From positions 1 to 64,000 of the forward strand of contig CAKRTZ010000004.1 in the NCBI GenBank assembly GCA_934402515.1: a stretch of DNA of 64,000 nucleotides. Direction: 5' to 3'. Below the pieces are notes generated by a model. The model was not told where the DNA came from and searched no databases. It was given only the letters and a program-made list of their open reading frames with translations. Within the stretch, counting starts at the first letter, position 1; each line of letters begins with the position of its first letter. Below, piece after piece: positions 33,579 through 43,250 of this stretch. A program made the position numbers and the translations under genes. This DNA comes from an uncultured Lachnospiraceae bacterium. GTDB lineage: Bacteria; Bacillota; Clostridia; Lachnospirales; Lachnospiraceae.

Positions 33579-34112
33579 ATGAAGATGGAAACATTTCGAT
33601 TGATAAAAGTAATCAAATCGGCGAGACACACTTTACAAAAAGTTATGCGTGAAGGTAATTTTGATGTAACTTACGACTTTCTCCTGATTATTCCTAAAAC
33701 ATCTTGTTCGGAGGAGCACACCATTATCAATAGCATAAATCTTCTTACAGAACAATTTGAGAAGGTAAAAGAAAAAAATGCGAAGAAGGGCAGAGCAGCT
33801 ATTTTTGAGAATGAAAAATTTCTCATTGTTACGGATGATGATATGTTGTCTCTGGAGTATGTAAAGAATCTTTGCAGCAGAATATCATTTGTGCGCCATA
33901 TTTCAATGGAAGAGATGAATGACTTGTGCATAAGGTTTTCTTTTTTACCATTGAATAATCATATCATTCTTGCTGATTTACACAAGATACCGGGACGGAA
34001 TTACGAAGGCATTATTGATAAAAGAGGTGTTTCAATCGAAGAACTCATTGCGATTTCTATTCTAGGTGTAAAAAGAAAGAACTATATACAAGGACTACAA
34101 AAGAATGCATGA
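33579..34112 (+). CDS. Hypothetical protein (module B, small)
   Basis: This 177-residue soluble protein is of unknown family. Its end (NHIILADLHKIPGRNYEGI, then a Lys/Arg-rich tail) has the same order relative to a GT-B-like gene as the protein at 29595, with 8-nt overlap to the next gene. GGAGGT is 8 nt before the ATG. Codon use is AT-rich. Function unknown. Confidence 0.6.
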   Translation: MKMETFRLIKVIKSARHTLQKVMREGNFDVTYDFLLIIPKTSCSEEHTIINSINLLTEQFEKVKEKNAKKGRAAIFENEKFLIVTDDDMLSLEYVKNLCSRISFVRHISMEEMNDLCIRFSFLPLNNHIILADLHKIPGRNYEGIIDKRGVSIEELIAISILGVKRKNYIQGLQKNA

Positions 34113-35487
34113 AATGAAAACCAGATTGACGAATCTAATTCATTCCGATAAATGGAAAGAAAAGCCCGTATATATATTTGGATATACAGAATATACATAC
34201 GAAGCTCTAAAGATAATTATGAATGAACAGACTATGGTATCAGGAATATTGTCGAATGAATATGATTGTATCAATACAGGCTCAGTCTGCGGAGTTCCTA
34301 TTATCCAATATGCAGCCGTAAAGGCACAAAAAGACAGAGAATTTTCGGTACTGGTAAGCTTTAGAGAGTACAAGAACTTTTGGCATTTTTTTTGTAAGGA
34401 AGGGTTTAAGATTAACCACGATTTGTTTGTTGAATTTGGACAGCAAAGAGGGGGAGTTTATATTAAGCTGTTATGTATGCAATCCCTGGGCTATTTCGTT
34501 AATCTGATGGATAGAAACTGTTGCTGGGTAACTCGCAAGGTAAAAATCCTGAAAAATTATATCAGCGCATTTTTTCATGTCTGGGAGGGTGAAAGGGTAT
34601 ATCATAGAATATCTGCAGAAATGTCAGATAAGGATAAATTATTTGTATATGATTATTCCGGATTAGGAGATGTATATATTCTTTGTGGTCTTTTACAAGG
34701 AAATCTAGACAAAATATGTCATGGAAAGGTCTATGTATCTGTTATTGGAAAGGCATCTAAAAAAGTGGCAGACTTATTTCCAAATATTTATGCCATTGTT
34801 TTGTCGGATATAGAATCCAAAAGACTATCAGAGTTTATCCGTGTGTTTGGTAAAGGGAAAAATGTGAAATTGATAACTCCTTTCTCAAGAACGGATTATA
34901 CAGATGTGCTAAGCCCCACAATGTGTGGATATAAACTCAACATGTTAGACATGTATAAGTATGTCTATTTTCAACTGGATTACAAAGACACATTCTGGTA
35001 TCCCCAAGTAGATTCAAAAGAAGAATATTTATCGCAGTATTTTGAGCAAAATGGGCTTATTCCACATAGAACGATAGTGTTCTCACCCTATGCAAACACA
35101 GAAGTAGGTTATCCGATTCAGTTTTGGGAGCAGCTGGCTGCTGAACTGAAGAAAAAGGGGTATACCGTATGTACAAACTGTGCAGGAAGAGAACGAGAAA
35201 TTCCAGGAACAGTAAGGGTTTCCTTTGGATTGGAATTAGCAGAAAACTTTGTCACTTATGCAGGCTATTTTGTTGCAGTTCGTAGTGGATTTTGTGATAT
35301 TGTATGTAATTCTTCTGCAAAAAAAATCATAATTTATCCCGTGTATAAACTTTTTAACACCAATATTTTTGATTTCTGCTCCTTCCAAAAAATGGGAATT
35401 GGAAAGAATTATGAGGAATTAAAATGGAACTATAACGATCTGAATCAGTTGAGCGGTAAAGTTATTTCTTGTCTGGAAAAGGAGTAA
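34105..35487 (+). CDS. Two-domain GT-B-like putative glycosyltransferase (module B)
   Basis: This protein has 460 residues. Residues 1-125 resemble a Rossmann-type nucleotide or acyl-sugar domain (PVYIFGYTEYTYEALKII). The remainder is GT-B-like, with VFSPYANTEVGYPIQFW and FVTYAGYFVAVRSGFCDIVC near the C-terminus. The last stretch parallels IRSGLCDIIS of the protein at 30007, so both probably use the same kind of donor. Only the C-terminal domain is shared. Glycosyl transfer is inferred. Confidence 0.6.
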   Translation: MHEMKTRLTNLIHSDKWKEKPVYIFGYTEYTYEALKIIMNEQTMVSGILSNEYDCINTGSVCGVPIIQYAAVKAQKDREFSVLVSFREYKNFWHFFCKEGFKINHDLFVEFGQQRGGVYIKLLCMQSLGYFVNLMDRNCCWVTRKVKILKNYISAFFHVWEGERVYHRISAEMSDKDKLFVYDYSGLGDVYILCGLLQGNLDKICHGKVYVSVIGKASKKVADLFPNIYAIVLSDIESKRLSEFIRVFGKGKNVKLITPFSRTDYTDVLSPTMCGYKLNMLDMYKYVYFQLDYKDTFWYPQVDSKEEYLSQYFEQNGLIPHRTIVFSPYANTEVGYPIQFWEQLAAELKKKGYTVCTNCAGREREIPGTVRVSFGLELAENFVTYAGYFVAVRSGFCDIVCNSSAKKIIIYPVYKLFNTNIFDFCSFQKMGIGKNYEELKWNYNDLNQLSGKVISCLEKE

Positions 35488-35490
35488 GGT

Positions 35491-37830
35491 ATGAGAGTAA
35501 CAGAACAATTGGAGAGAGAGAAGAAAAAGTGCTCGGGGTGTACCTCCTGTCTAAATTGCTGCCCAGTGAATGCAATAACAATGGTAGAGGATGAAGAAGG
35601 TTTCCTAATCCCAAGCATAGATGAAACAAAGTGTATATCCTGTGGAAAATGTGTAAATGCCTGTACACAATTATTTGTAGATAAGCCAAACACAGTGAAT
35701 CCCAGATGTTTTGCTATTCGCATGGAGGAAGATATTTTAAAACGAAGCTCTTCCGGAGGTGCTTTTTCTGCACTTGCTTACTACACATTAGCACAGGGGG
35801 GCGTGGTATGCGGAGCTGCATTTGATGAGGACTTTCGAGGAGTATCACATATTATTGTGGATAATGCAGATGACCTTTCAAAACTACGCGGTTCTAAATA
35901 TGTATATAGCAAAACAGGAGATATCTATATCAGAGTAAAAGAATATCTTGCACAGGATCGAGTCGTTCTTTTTTGTGGCACACCATGCCAGGTGGCCGCA
36001 CTATATCGAGTGGTAGGGAGACAGAATGAAAAGTTACTGACGGTGGATTTGCTCTGTGGTGGTGTTCCCTCCGAGAAAATATACCGGACATATCTGGATA
36101 GCTTTTCCCAGGGGAAGGAAATTTCCGGTGTACGATTCAGACCGAAGGAGTATGGTTGGGATTATTCAGGTATTGAAACCAGTTTTTCTAACGGAACCAT
36201 TCATATGCGACATTCAGTGAAGGATTCGTATTTACGAGGTTTTCTCAATTGGCTTTTTGTGGGAAATGCATGTGAAAATTGTGAATATGCAGAACCGGGG
36301 AGACAAGGAGATTTCACCATTGGGGACTTTTGGAATGCGGATCGATTCTCAAATATGGAGAAATATACCGATGGTGTAAGCACTGTATTGGTTAATAACG
36401 AAAAAGCAACAAGACTTTTTCCTATTATCTTTAGAGAAACGACACTTTGCAAAGAGATGCCCTTGGCTTTCTTAAAACGATACAATAGAGTACAAAAGCA
36501 TAGGAAGGCTCATTTGGCAAGACAGAGGTTCTTTGACCTCTTGAATGACGGCATGCCATTTGATAAGGCAGTAGATTATTGCCTGGGATGGAAATTTGAT
36601 GTTGCAATTACTGGTTGTTGGACAGTCAAAAACTATGGGGGCGCAATGACATATTATGCCCTATACCACTTGATTAAAGATATGGGATATACTGCCATCA
36701 TGGTTGAGAGAAGAGCGAATATTCCTCACTATGATGTTCCTGTTCAACATCTGTTTCAAAGTCAGGTTTATCCATTTTATGATGTGTCACGAATTCATAA
36801 ATCACTGGAAGAACAAAGAGAACTAAATCATCGCGTCAAAAACTTTATATTAGGTTCAGATCAGGTGTGGAATTACCGGTTGATGTCAGAAGAGTCTGTT
36901 GAGTCGTATTCACTTGATTACGTTTCTTCATGGAATAAAAGAATCTCCTATGGTAGCTCATTTGGTTCGTCAGAATTTACGGGTTCTGCAGAAAAGAAAA
37001 AGAAATTCAATGAATTATTGCAACAGTTTGATTATATATCATGCAGAGAACAATCGGGAGTTGATTTATGCAGCCGAGAGTTTGGAGTGAAAGCTGATTG
37101 GAATTTAGACCCTGTGTTCTTATGTGACAAGAAGAATTATGACAACCTAGCAGAAAACGGAAAAGAGCCAATCTGTCATCCGTATCTTTTTACATATTTC
37201 ATTCATCCCAATGGTTTTAAAAAGGGATTTGAGAATATTGCAAAAGAAAAGAATCTGGATATTCGTTCAACGCTTGATGCCGCGCTGGATAAAACACACA
37301 TTGATAACTGGGTATATAGTTTCATGGGAAATCTTTCTGTAGAAAAATGGCTGTTTTATCTTTCAAATAGCAGATATGTCGTGACGGACTCCTTTCATGC
37401 TGTGTGCTTTGCAATCCTATATAGAATTGATTTTATCTTTATAAAGGGAAGAATGGACGAAAATTACGGTTTGGATAGACTGCTATCCTTATTGACACCA
37501 TTAGGTTTGGTGAACAGAATTTTCGTAAGTGTTCAGGAAGCTTGCAAGAGTGAAATTATTCAAACTCCGATTGACTATGAAAAGGTTTATGAAATTTTGA
37601 ATCCGTTGATTCTACGTGGACGGAAATGGCTTCAAAACGCACTAGAGGCAGATATGAGTTGTGAACCAAAAAAAATTGTTCCATTGAAGGAAACGCAACA
37701 GGAAAACAGTGAGCCAATAGATGATGCAACCCAGCTAGCTCAAGCTTTGGATGAACTGGCTCATATCAAGAATACAAAGAGTTGGAGATACACACAGTAT
37801 GTGAGAGATTTACTTGGCAAGCTGAAATGA
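35491..37830 (+). CDS. Fusion: ferredoxin/FrhB-type oxidoreductase and polysaccharide pyruvyl transferase
   Basis: The protein has 779 residues. Residues 8-58 hold two 4Fe-4S motifs (CSGCTSCLNCCP, CISCGKCVNAC). Residues 75-330 match the F420 hydrogenase/dehydrogenase beta-subunit C-terminal (FrhB/FdhB) domain (RSSSGGAFSALAYYT, FCGTPCQVAALYR). Residues 368-700 match the polysaccharide pyruvyl transferase family (ITGCWTVKNYGGAMTYYALY, VTDSFHAVCFAILY). The tail is helical. The pair often occurs as neighbouring genes; here it is one chain. Likely reduction and pyruvylation (or related transfer) on a surface polysaccharide. Confidence 0.85.
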   Translation: MRVTEQLEREKKKCSGCTSCLNCCPVNAITMVEDEEGFLIPSIDETKCISCGKCVNACTQLFVDKPNTVNPRCFAIRMEEDILKRSSSGGAFSALAYYTLAQGGVVCGAAFDEDFRGVSHIIVDNADDLSKLRGSKYVYSKTGDIYIRVKEYLAQDRVVLFCGTPCQVAALYRVVGRQNEKLLTVDLLCGGVPSEKIYRTYLDSFSQGKEISGVRFRPKEYGWDYSGIETSFSNGTIHMRHSVKDSYLRGFLNWLFVGNACENCEYAEPGRQGDFTIGDFWNADRFSNMEKYTDGVSTVLVNNEKATRLFPIIFRETTLCKEMPLAFLKRYNRVQKHRKAHLARQRFFDLLNDGMPFDKAVDYCLGWKFDVAITGCWTVKNYGGAMTYYALYHLIKDMGYTAIMVERRANIPHYDVPVQHLFQSQVYPFYDVSRIHKSLEEQRELNHRVKNFILGSDQVWNYRLMSEESVESYSLDYVSSWNKRISYGSSFGSSEFTGSAEKKKKFNELLQQFDYISCREQSGVDLCSREFGVKADWNLDPVFLCDKKNYDNLAENGKEPICHPYLFTYFIHPNGFKKGFENIAKEKNLDIRSTLDAALDKTHIDNWVYSFMGNLSVEKWLFYLSNSRYVVTDSFHAVCFAILYRIDFIFIKGRMDENYGLDRLLSLLTPLGLVNRIFVSVQEACKSEIIQTPIDYEKVYEILNPLILRGRKWLQNALEADMSCEPKKIVPLKETQQENSEPIDDATQLAQALDELAHIKNTKSWRYTQYVRDLLGKLK

Positions 37831-37863
37831 TAAAAGAATTTCTCCTATGTTTTCGAGAAAAAG

Positions 37864-38676
37864 ATGATGATATTGAAAGATTTTACTAGATGCATTAGAC
37901 GAATCATACATGATTTTTATACGTATTCTCCGTATGCAATCCGTTCTGCAAATGCAGAACTTCATGTTGAGGTTGCCAATTCCTTCCTCAATTGGATGTG
38001 GTGGCTGATAGAACCATTATGTATGATGCTGATTTATACATTGATTTTTGGGGTGGTTTTCAATGCCTCAGAGAAATACTTCCCGATTTTTATTTTTATT
38101 GGGCTTGCAATGTGGAGTTTCTTCCGAAGGGGAATTGACAGCAGTGTAACAATTATTCGGAGTAATCGTGCTATTATCACGAAAGTATATATACCCAAGT
38201 ATATTCTGTATTTATCAAGATTACTGGTGTATGGCTTTAAAATGCTGGTTTCCTTTGGTGTTGTACTGGTAATGATGATTTTTTTCAAAGTGCCGGTTAC
38301 GATTCATGCCCTTGCGTTTATTCCGGTTATTCTGATTTTGTTCATGCTGACATTCGGGATAGGAACGATATTTATGCATTACGGCGTGTATGTGAATGAT
38401 CTGGCTTATATTACAGGTATTGTTTTGACTATGCTCATGTATATGACCGGTGTTTTTTACAATGTAGCAAAACGTATACCGCAGCCGTATGGCAAACTAT
38501 TGGAGAAGTGCAATCCCATTGCGTTTTTGATTTCGACAATGCGAAATGCTTTACTCTACGGAAAAAGCCCTGATTGGGTGGGACTTTTATTCTGGACAAT
38601 GGTCGCTATTGCAGTGTCTTTGTTAGGGGTTGTTACAATTTATCATAATGAAAATGCGTATGTGAAGGTAATCTGA
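37864..38676 (+). CDS. Polysaccharide ABC exporter permease (TagG/Wzm type)
   Basis: This 270-residue protein has six hydrophobic helices and the layout of ABC-2-type teichoic acid or O-antigen export permeases. Conserved parts are ANSFLNWMWWLIEPLCMMLIY and LLEKCNPIAFLISTMRNALLYG. It shares TGATG with the ATPase gene (1-nt overlap). No Wzx/Wzy genes are seen, so the polymer is probably made on the inner face and exported whole. Confidence 0.88.
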   Translation: MMILKDFTRCIRRIIHDFYTYSPYAIRSANAELHVEVANSFLNWMWWLIEPLCMMLIYTLIFGVVFNASEKYFPIFIFIGLAMWSFFRRGIDSSVTIIRSNRAIITKVYIPKYILYLSRLLVYGFKMLVSFGVVLVMMIFFKVPVTIHALAFIPVILILFMLTFGIGTIFMHYGVYVNDLAYITGIVLTMLMYMTGVFYNVAKRIPQPYGKLLEKCNPIAFLISTMRNALLYGKSPDWVGLLFWTMVAIAVSLLGVVTIYHNENAYVKVI

Positions 38677-39416
38677 TGAGCGAAGGTCAAGTATCTTATG
38701 CGATTGAATTAAAGGATGTCTGTATTCAATACCGCATTCTGAATAGTACATCCATACAACACAGCTTTTTGCGAAAAAAAAAGAGAGATGTGGTGTTTGA
38801 GGCAGTAAAAAATGTTTCTTTTTCAGTGGAGGAAGGAGGAATCCTGGGCTTGATTGGAAAGAATGGAAGTGGCAAATCTACTCTTCTCCGATCGATTGCA
38901 GGGGTTTTTTCGCCAAATGCAGGAGAAATTGATTTGCACAACCATTCCGTTTCACTGATGGCACTAGGGGTTGGATTTAAAGAAACTTTATCCGGGCGTG
39001 AAAATATTATGCTGTCTGGTATGCTGCTGGGATTTTCAGAAAAAGACATTCGAGAGAAAATGGAGGAAATCATTGACTTTGCAGAGTTAGGAGAGTTTAT
39101 TGATCGACCGGTTCGAACCTATTCCAGCGGAATGCACTCGAAACTAGCTTTCTCCATTACCGCCATGTTAGAAACAGATATTATGCTTGTGGACGAGGTA
39201 CTCAGTGTCGGAGATGAGCGATTTCGGAAAAAAAGCCTGGCAAAAATGAAATCCTTAATCAAAGACAAGAACCGAACGGTTGTGATTGTTTCCCATGATC
39301 AGAAAACGCTGTTAGAGTTATGTGATAGGGTTGCCTGGATGCATGAGGGGGCGCTTAAAGAAGTTGGGAATCCTTGCACTGTTTTACAGCATTATTCTGA
39401 TTTCATGAACCAATAA
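38676..39416 (+). CDS. Polysaccharide ABC exporter ATP-binding protein (TagH/Wzt type)
   Basis: This 246-residue ATPase has Walker A GLIGKNGSGKSTLL (about residue 54), signature YSSGMHSKLAFSI (about 149), Walker B ML-VDEVLSVGD (about 170) and a switch His in IVSHDQKTL. It lacks the extra C-terminal carbohydrate-binding domain of Wzt, like TagH-type short forms. It pairs with the permease at 37864. Confidence 0.92.
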   Translation: MSEGQVSYAIELKDVCIQYRILNSTSIQHSFLRKKKRDVVFEAVKNVSFSVEEGGILGLIGKNGSGKSTLLRSIAGVFSPNAGEIDLHNHSVSLMALGVGFKETLSGRENIMLSGMLLGFSEKDIREKMEEIIDFAELGEFIDRPVRTYSSGMHSKLAFSITAMLETDIMLVDEVLSVGDERFRKKSLAKMKSLIKDKNRTVVIVSHDQKTLLELCDRVAWMHEGALKEVGNPCTVLQHYSDFMNQ

Positions 39417-39448
39417 ATACTTAGGTGCTTCCAGTTTGGAGTAATCAG

Positions 39449-41188
39449 ATGAAAAAACTATATAAACTCTCAGCACCACAGGTTGACCTTTTGTTCTGCA
39501 TTGTGCTGCTGACTTGTGTATTGATGTACGGGATAGGAAGAATCTATGGATTCATCATCTATCCGGATGAATTTGGATATTGGGCTTCCGCGGCACGGGT
39601 TCTAGGATATGATTGGTCAAAAATTGCATCCCTGGGCTCGTACTATTCCTATGGCTATAGTATTCTTCTGATTCCCGTTCTGTTTCTCTTTCGCAATCCG
39701 GTAACGGCTTACCGGGCAGCGATTGTCATGAACATGTTTCTCCTGATTGGAACATTCTTCCTGCTTTTGGAGATTGTCTCCATTATTTTCCCGAAAAAGA
39801 AACTGGAGCTACGCATTATCTTTTCCGGAATCGCCCTTTTCTACCCGACCTGGATTTTCTACATGCAGATTACCCTGGCAGAGATTGTGCTTGTCTTCGC
39901 ATTTTGCCTGGTAAGCTTTACACTGCTAAAGTATTTGGATACAGGAAGGATGCCGTGGCTGGTTTCTTTAGTGTCAGCCATAGGCTTTCTCTATATGATA
40001 CACATGCGTACCATAGCCGTGATGATTGCCGTCTGTGGTACCCTGCTTGTGAGGATGATAAAGCGGAACAGAAAAGGAAAACAGTTCCTGCTATTTCTGC
40101 TCTCTCTGGTGCTTTGCCTGGCATTTACTGTTTTACTGAAAAGAATCGTACAGACCCACATTTATAGTGGTTCAGGGGCAGAACAGCTTGCCATTAATGA
40201 CTACGCTGGACAGTGGAGCAAAATAGCAGCGATTTTTACCAAAGAGGGAATGAAAGCATTTCTTGTGAGTCTGGTTGGAAAGATTTATTATCTGGGAATG
40301 TCAACCTTTGGAACTTTTTATCTGGGCTGTGCCTTTATGCTGCGCCGTATCCTTCAATCCGTGAGAGAAGGAAAAAGCAGGGGAAAGAAGTTCTATTTTT
40401 ATCTGTTTCTGTTTCTGGCTGTTGCAGGGGAGATTCTGATTAATGCTATTTATTGCAAAGAATACGGACGGATTGACAGCCTGGTCTACGGAAGATATGA
40501 CGAGTTTATTTTACCCATTGTGATGTTGCTTGGACTCCATGAGTTGTTCCTTATTTGTCGGAAGGTGTCTAAGTGTGTAGCTGCCATGACGACAATTTTA
40601 ATGTTTCATCTGGGGACTACCTGGTTGTTGGAGAGTGTGATAGAAACCCATCATATCACCAATCTTCATGGTGGTTATTTCATTCCTGGCTTATGCTATG
40701 CACTGAAATTTGTGCCCTTTCGTCCGGATACTTTTTTCTGGTGGGCATTTCTCGCTGATTTCATTCTCATGCTGCTTGTCTGGCTGGTGTTCTTTTTGTG
40801 CAGCCGTAAGCCGGGATGGGAGCAGGTATTGTGGGCGATTGTTGGGGTGGAGGTTGTGTTGGGCATTATGCTTTGCGAACAGTTTACTTACCCCTATAAT
40901 CGTGTATCCTACGGAAATGCGTACCTTGCAGAAGAACTTGAGGAAAAAATTGCTGAGGGCAGGAGATTAGTTTCCTATCATAATACAGAGGATGATGTTT
41001 TTATTTCCAGCCTTCAATTTCTATTAAGAGACGAGGATATTGTACTTGTTTCAGAGGCGGAAAAAGATCAGCTGCAGTCTTCGGATCTGGTTGTCTTATA
41101 TGCGACAGAGGATGACCAGGGTTATCTGATGACCCGCTATAAAAAAAGCAAGGCGTATGGCAGCTTTTGGCTTTATTATAATCCGTAG
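39449..41188 (+). CDS. GT-C type membrane glycosyltransferase (putative)
   Basis: This 579-residue protein has at least 10 membrane helices and an early loop YPDEFGYWASAARVLGYDW, the acidic pair typical of GT-C enzymes such as ArnT/PMT-type transferases. The C-terminal 80 residues are a small extracytoplasmic domain. GGAG lies 7 nt before ATG 39449. It would add a lipid-linked sugar outside the membrane to the exported polymer. No close assignment can be made. This and the next genes are somewhat richer in GC than the 31-38 kb part. Confidence 0.7.
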   Translation: MKKLYKLSAPQVDLLFCIVLLTCVLMYGIGRIYGFIIYPDEFGYWASAARVLGYDWSKIASLGSYYSYGYSILLIPVLFLFRNPVTAYRAAIVMNMFLLIGTFFLLLEIVSIIFPKKKLELRIIFSGIALFYPTWIFYMQITLAEIVLVFAFCLVSFTLLKYLDTGRMPWLVSLVSAIGFLYMIHMRTIAVMIAVCGTLLVRMIKRNRKGKQFLLFLLSLVLCLAFTVLLKRIVQTHIYSGSGAEQLAINDYAGQWSKIAAIFTKEGMKAFLVSLVGKIYYLGMSTFGTFYLGCAFMLRRILQSVREGKSRGKKFYFYLFLFLAVAGEILINAIYCKEYGRIDSLVYGRYDEFILPIVMLLGLHELFLICRKVSKCVAAMTTILMFHLGTTWLLESVIETHHITNLHGGYFIPGLCYALKFVPFRPDTFFWWAFLADFILMLLVWLVFFLCSRKPGWEQVLWAIVGVEVVLGIMLCEQFTYPYNRVSYGNAYLAEELEEKIAEGRRLVSYHNTEDDVFISSLQFLLRDEDIVLVSEAEKDQLQSSDLVVLYATEDDQGYLMTRYKKSKAYGSFWLYYNP

Positions 41189-41203
41189 AAGGGAATGGAA
41201 GAA

Positions 41204-42241
41204 ATGTGGTTGACAATCGTGGTTCCTGTTTATAATGTGAAACAATATCTGGGAACCTGTCTGGATAGTCTGGTGGAGACTGTCAGACAGGGAGGTGGAG
41301 GCATTGAGGTTCTACTGATTGACGATGGCTCCACAGATGGTTCTGGACAGCTGGCTGACGAATATGCGTCCCGCCACGATTTTATCCATGTGCAGCATAA
41401 AGCAAATGGAGGAGTGGCAGCGGCGCGGAATGATGGATTGTCCGCCGGGAAAGGAGAATGGGTTTGGTTTGTGGATTCCGACGACTGGGTGGAGCCGGGA
41501 AACATTCTTAGGATGCAGAAATGCGCAGCTGCACACAGAGATGCAGATGTACTCCTTTTTGATGCCTGGCAGGAAGGAAAGACACAAGCACCTTGGGAGC
41601 ATTTTGAAACCGGGCAGCTGTGGACAGAGAAAAAGGAAATAGAGAAACTTAGAAACGGTGTGTTGTATTTCCCCCTGAATATTCCCAAAACATCGGTTCC
41701 GTTATCGGCACTGTGGGATCGGCTTTACCGTAGGGATTTTCTGATGCAAAACAACCTTTTGTTTCAAACGGAACTGAAGGTTCTGGATGACATGGTGTTT
41801 AACGTGGAAGTATTCGGAGCAGCAAAGAAGATCGATTACCAGAAACTTCCTATTTATCACTATCGTTTTGTTGCGGATTCCATTACCCATCAATTTAATC
41901 CTGGCAGACAGCGGGAGAATGAAAAGGTATTCCGTTATCTGGAGAGCCAGAATGTAGACAGGCAGGCGTTGTATTGTAGGGAAATTAAATCCTTTGGAAT
42001 TAGCTGCGTACTTCAGTTCTTTCATCAGGGGAATTCGCTTTCCATCATGAAGAAACTGCAGGAGGTAAGAAGCTGTTTGAAGTCGCCCTCTTGCCGGGAA
42101 GCCTTTTCTAAGGTTAACATCAGAAATCTGGAATGGAGACTAATCATCCTTACACTGCTGGGAAGGATTCGGTGCGATTTTGGAATTTACCTCTTATCTT
42201 TTGCACAACAGAGTGCTGTTCATCACAACAAAACAGCTTAG
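41204..42241 (+). CDS. Family 2 glycosyltransferase
   Basis: This 345-residue protein has a GT-A domain with VVPVYNVKQYLGTCLDSL, LIDDGSTDGSG and FVDSDDW (DxD), followed by a variable acceptor domain. The frame can start at ATG 41195 but AAGGG then lies only 1 nt away; ATG 41204 gives a 10-nt spacing. The last 62 nt overlap the next gene. Confidence 0.9.
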   Translation: MWLTIVVPVYNVKQYLGTCLDSLVETVRQGGGGIEVLLIDDGSTDGSGQLADEYASRHDFIHVQHKANGGVAAARNDGLSAGKGEWVWFVDSDDWVEPGNILRMQKCAAAHRDADVLLFDAWQEGKTQAPWEHFETGQLWTEKKEIEKLRNGVLYFPLNIPKTSVPLSALWDRLYRRDFLMQNNLLFQTELKVLDDMVFNVEVFGAAKKIDYQKLPIYHYRFVADSITHQFNPGRQRENEKVFRYLESQNVDRQALYCREIKSFGISCVLQFFHQGNSLSIMKKLQEVRSCLKSPSCREAFSKVNIRNLEWRLIILTLLGRIRCDFGIYLLSFAQQSAVHHNKTA

Positions 42242-43190
42242 CTATATAAGAAACACGCAGGAACTGCGTATCTGCCAGAAATATGCTGCCCAGGTGGATG
42301 TGCTTGGGGCGGAGTCCTCCCACTATCCGGTGCGGCTTATGAAGGTGTATGGAAGTCTACTCCTGAAATCCTGCAGAAAGTATAATGTAGTTTTTCTGGG
42401 ATTTGCACCACAGCTTGTACTGCCGGTCTGGTTCTGGAAATTCAGAAAGCAATTTATAGTGATTGATTTCTTCATATCCATGTATGACACGTTATGTCTG
42501 GATCGCGAAAGGGTGAAACCGGATAGCGTTTTTGGAAAGCTGTTGAAATGGCTGGACAAAAGAACTCTTGCTTTGGCAGACTGGACATTATGCGACACCC
42601 GGGCACAGGGAAGGTTTTTTAAGCAAGAACTGGGAGCCAAAGGGGATGCGATGGAAGTTTTGTATCTGGAACCGGATTATAGCCTGTATTTTCCTAAAAT
42701 GGTGCCGAAACCAGAGGAATGGAAAAATTGTTTCATTGTTTTATATTTTGGCAGCATTTTACCGCTGCAGGGAGTAGATGTAATCCTGGATGCAATAGAA
42801 AGCGTCCAAAACCAGAAACGAACGGTAGATGACCTTCGATTTGTACTAGTGGGTCCTCTCTCAAAACAGCAGACCAAGCGAATTTACGGACTTTCTTATG
42901 TTCATTGGGAAAAATGGCTTTCTCAGGAGGAACTGAGCAAGTGGATTGCCATGGCTGATTTATGCCTGGCGGGACATTTCCATCCTACGATAGAAAAAGC
43001 ACGCCGAACGATTCCGGGAAAATCTTATATCTACGAAACAATGGAGAAACCTATGATTTTGGGGGATAATGTAGCCAATAGGGAACGCTATCAGGAAAAC
43101 GACAGGATAAGCTTTGTTCCCATGGGCGATGCGGAGGCATTGTTTCAGGAAATTCTAAAGCAATATGATAAATGGAGACAAGCTTTGTGA
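42180..43190 (+). CDS. Family 4-like glycosyltransferase
   Basis: This GT-B protein of about 336 residues has an N-terminal acceptor half (VLFITTKQLSYIRNTQELR) and a C-terminal donor half with LYFGSILPLQGVDVILDAIE and IPGKSYIYETMEKPMIL. The start is uncertain: TTG 42180, an internal TTG, or GTG 42213, from which family similarity begins. None has a strong ribosome site, and coupling to the upstream gene through the 62-nt overlap is likely. Confidence 0.8.
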   Translation: MEFTSYLLHNRVLFITTKQLSYIRNTQELRICQKYAAQVDVLGAESSHYPVRLMKVYGSLLLKSCRKYNVVFLGFAPQLVLPVWFWKFRKQFIVIDFFISMYDTLCLDRERVKPDSVFGKLLKWLDKRTLALADWTLCDTRAQGRFFKQELGAKGDAMEVLYLEPDYSLYFPKMVPKPEEWKNCFIVLYFGSILPLQGVDVILDAIESVQNQKRTVDDLRFVLVGPLSKQQTKRIYGLSYVHWEKWLSQEELSKWIAMADLCLAGHFHPTIEKARRTIPGKSYIYETMEKPMILGDNVANRERYQENDRISFVPMGDAEALFQEILKQYDKWRQAL

Positions 43191-43250
43191 CTGTGAGTAC
43201 TTGACACAAACTCGTCAAGCACAAGAACACACATAGAAATGAGGTTAAGA

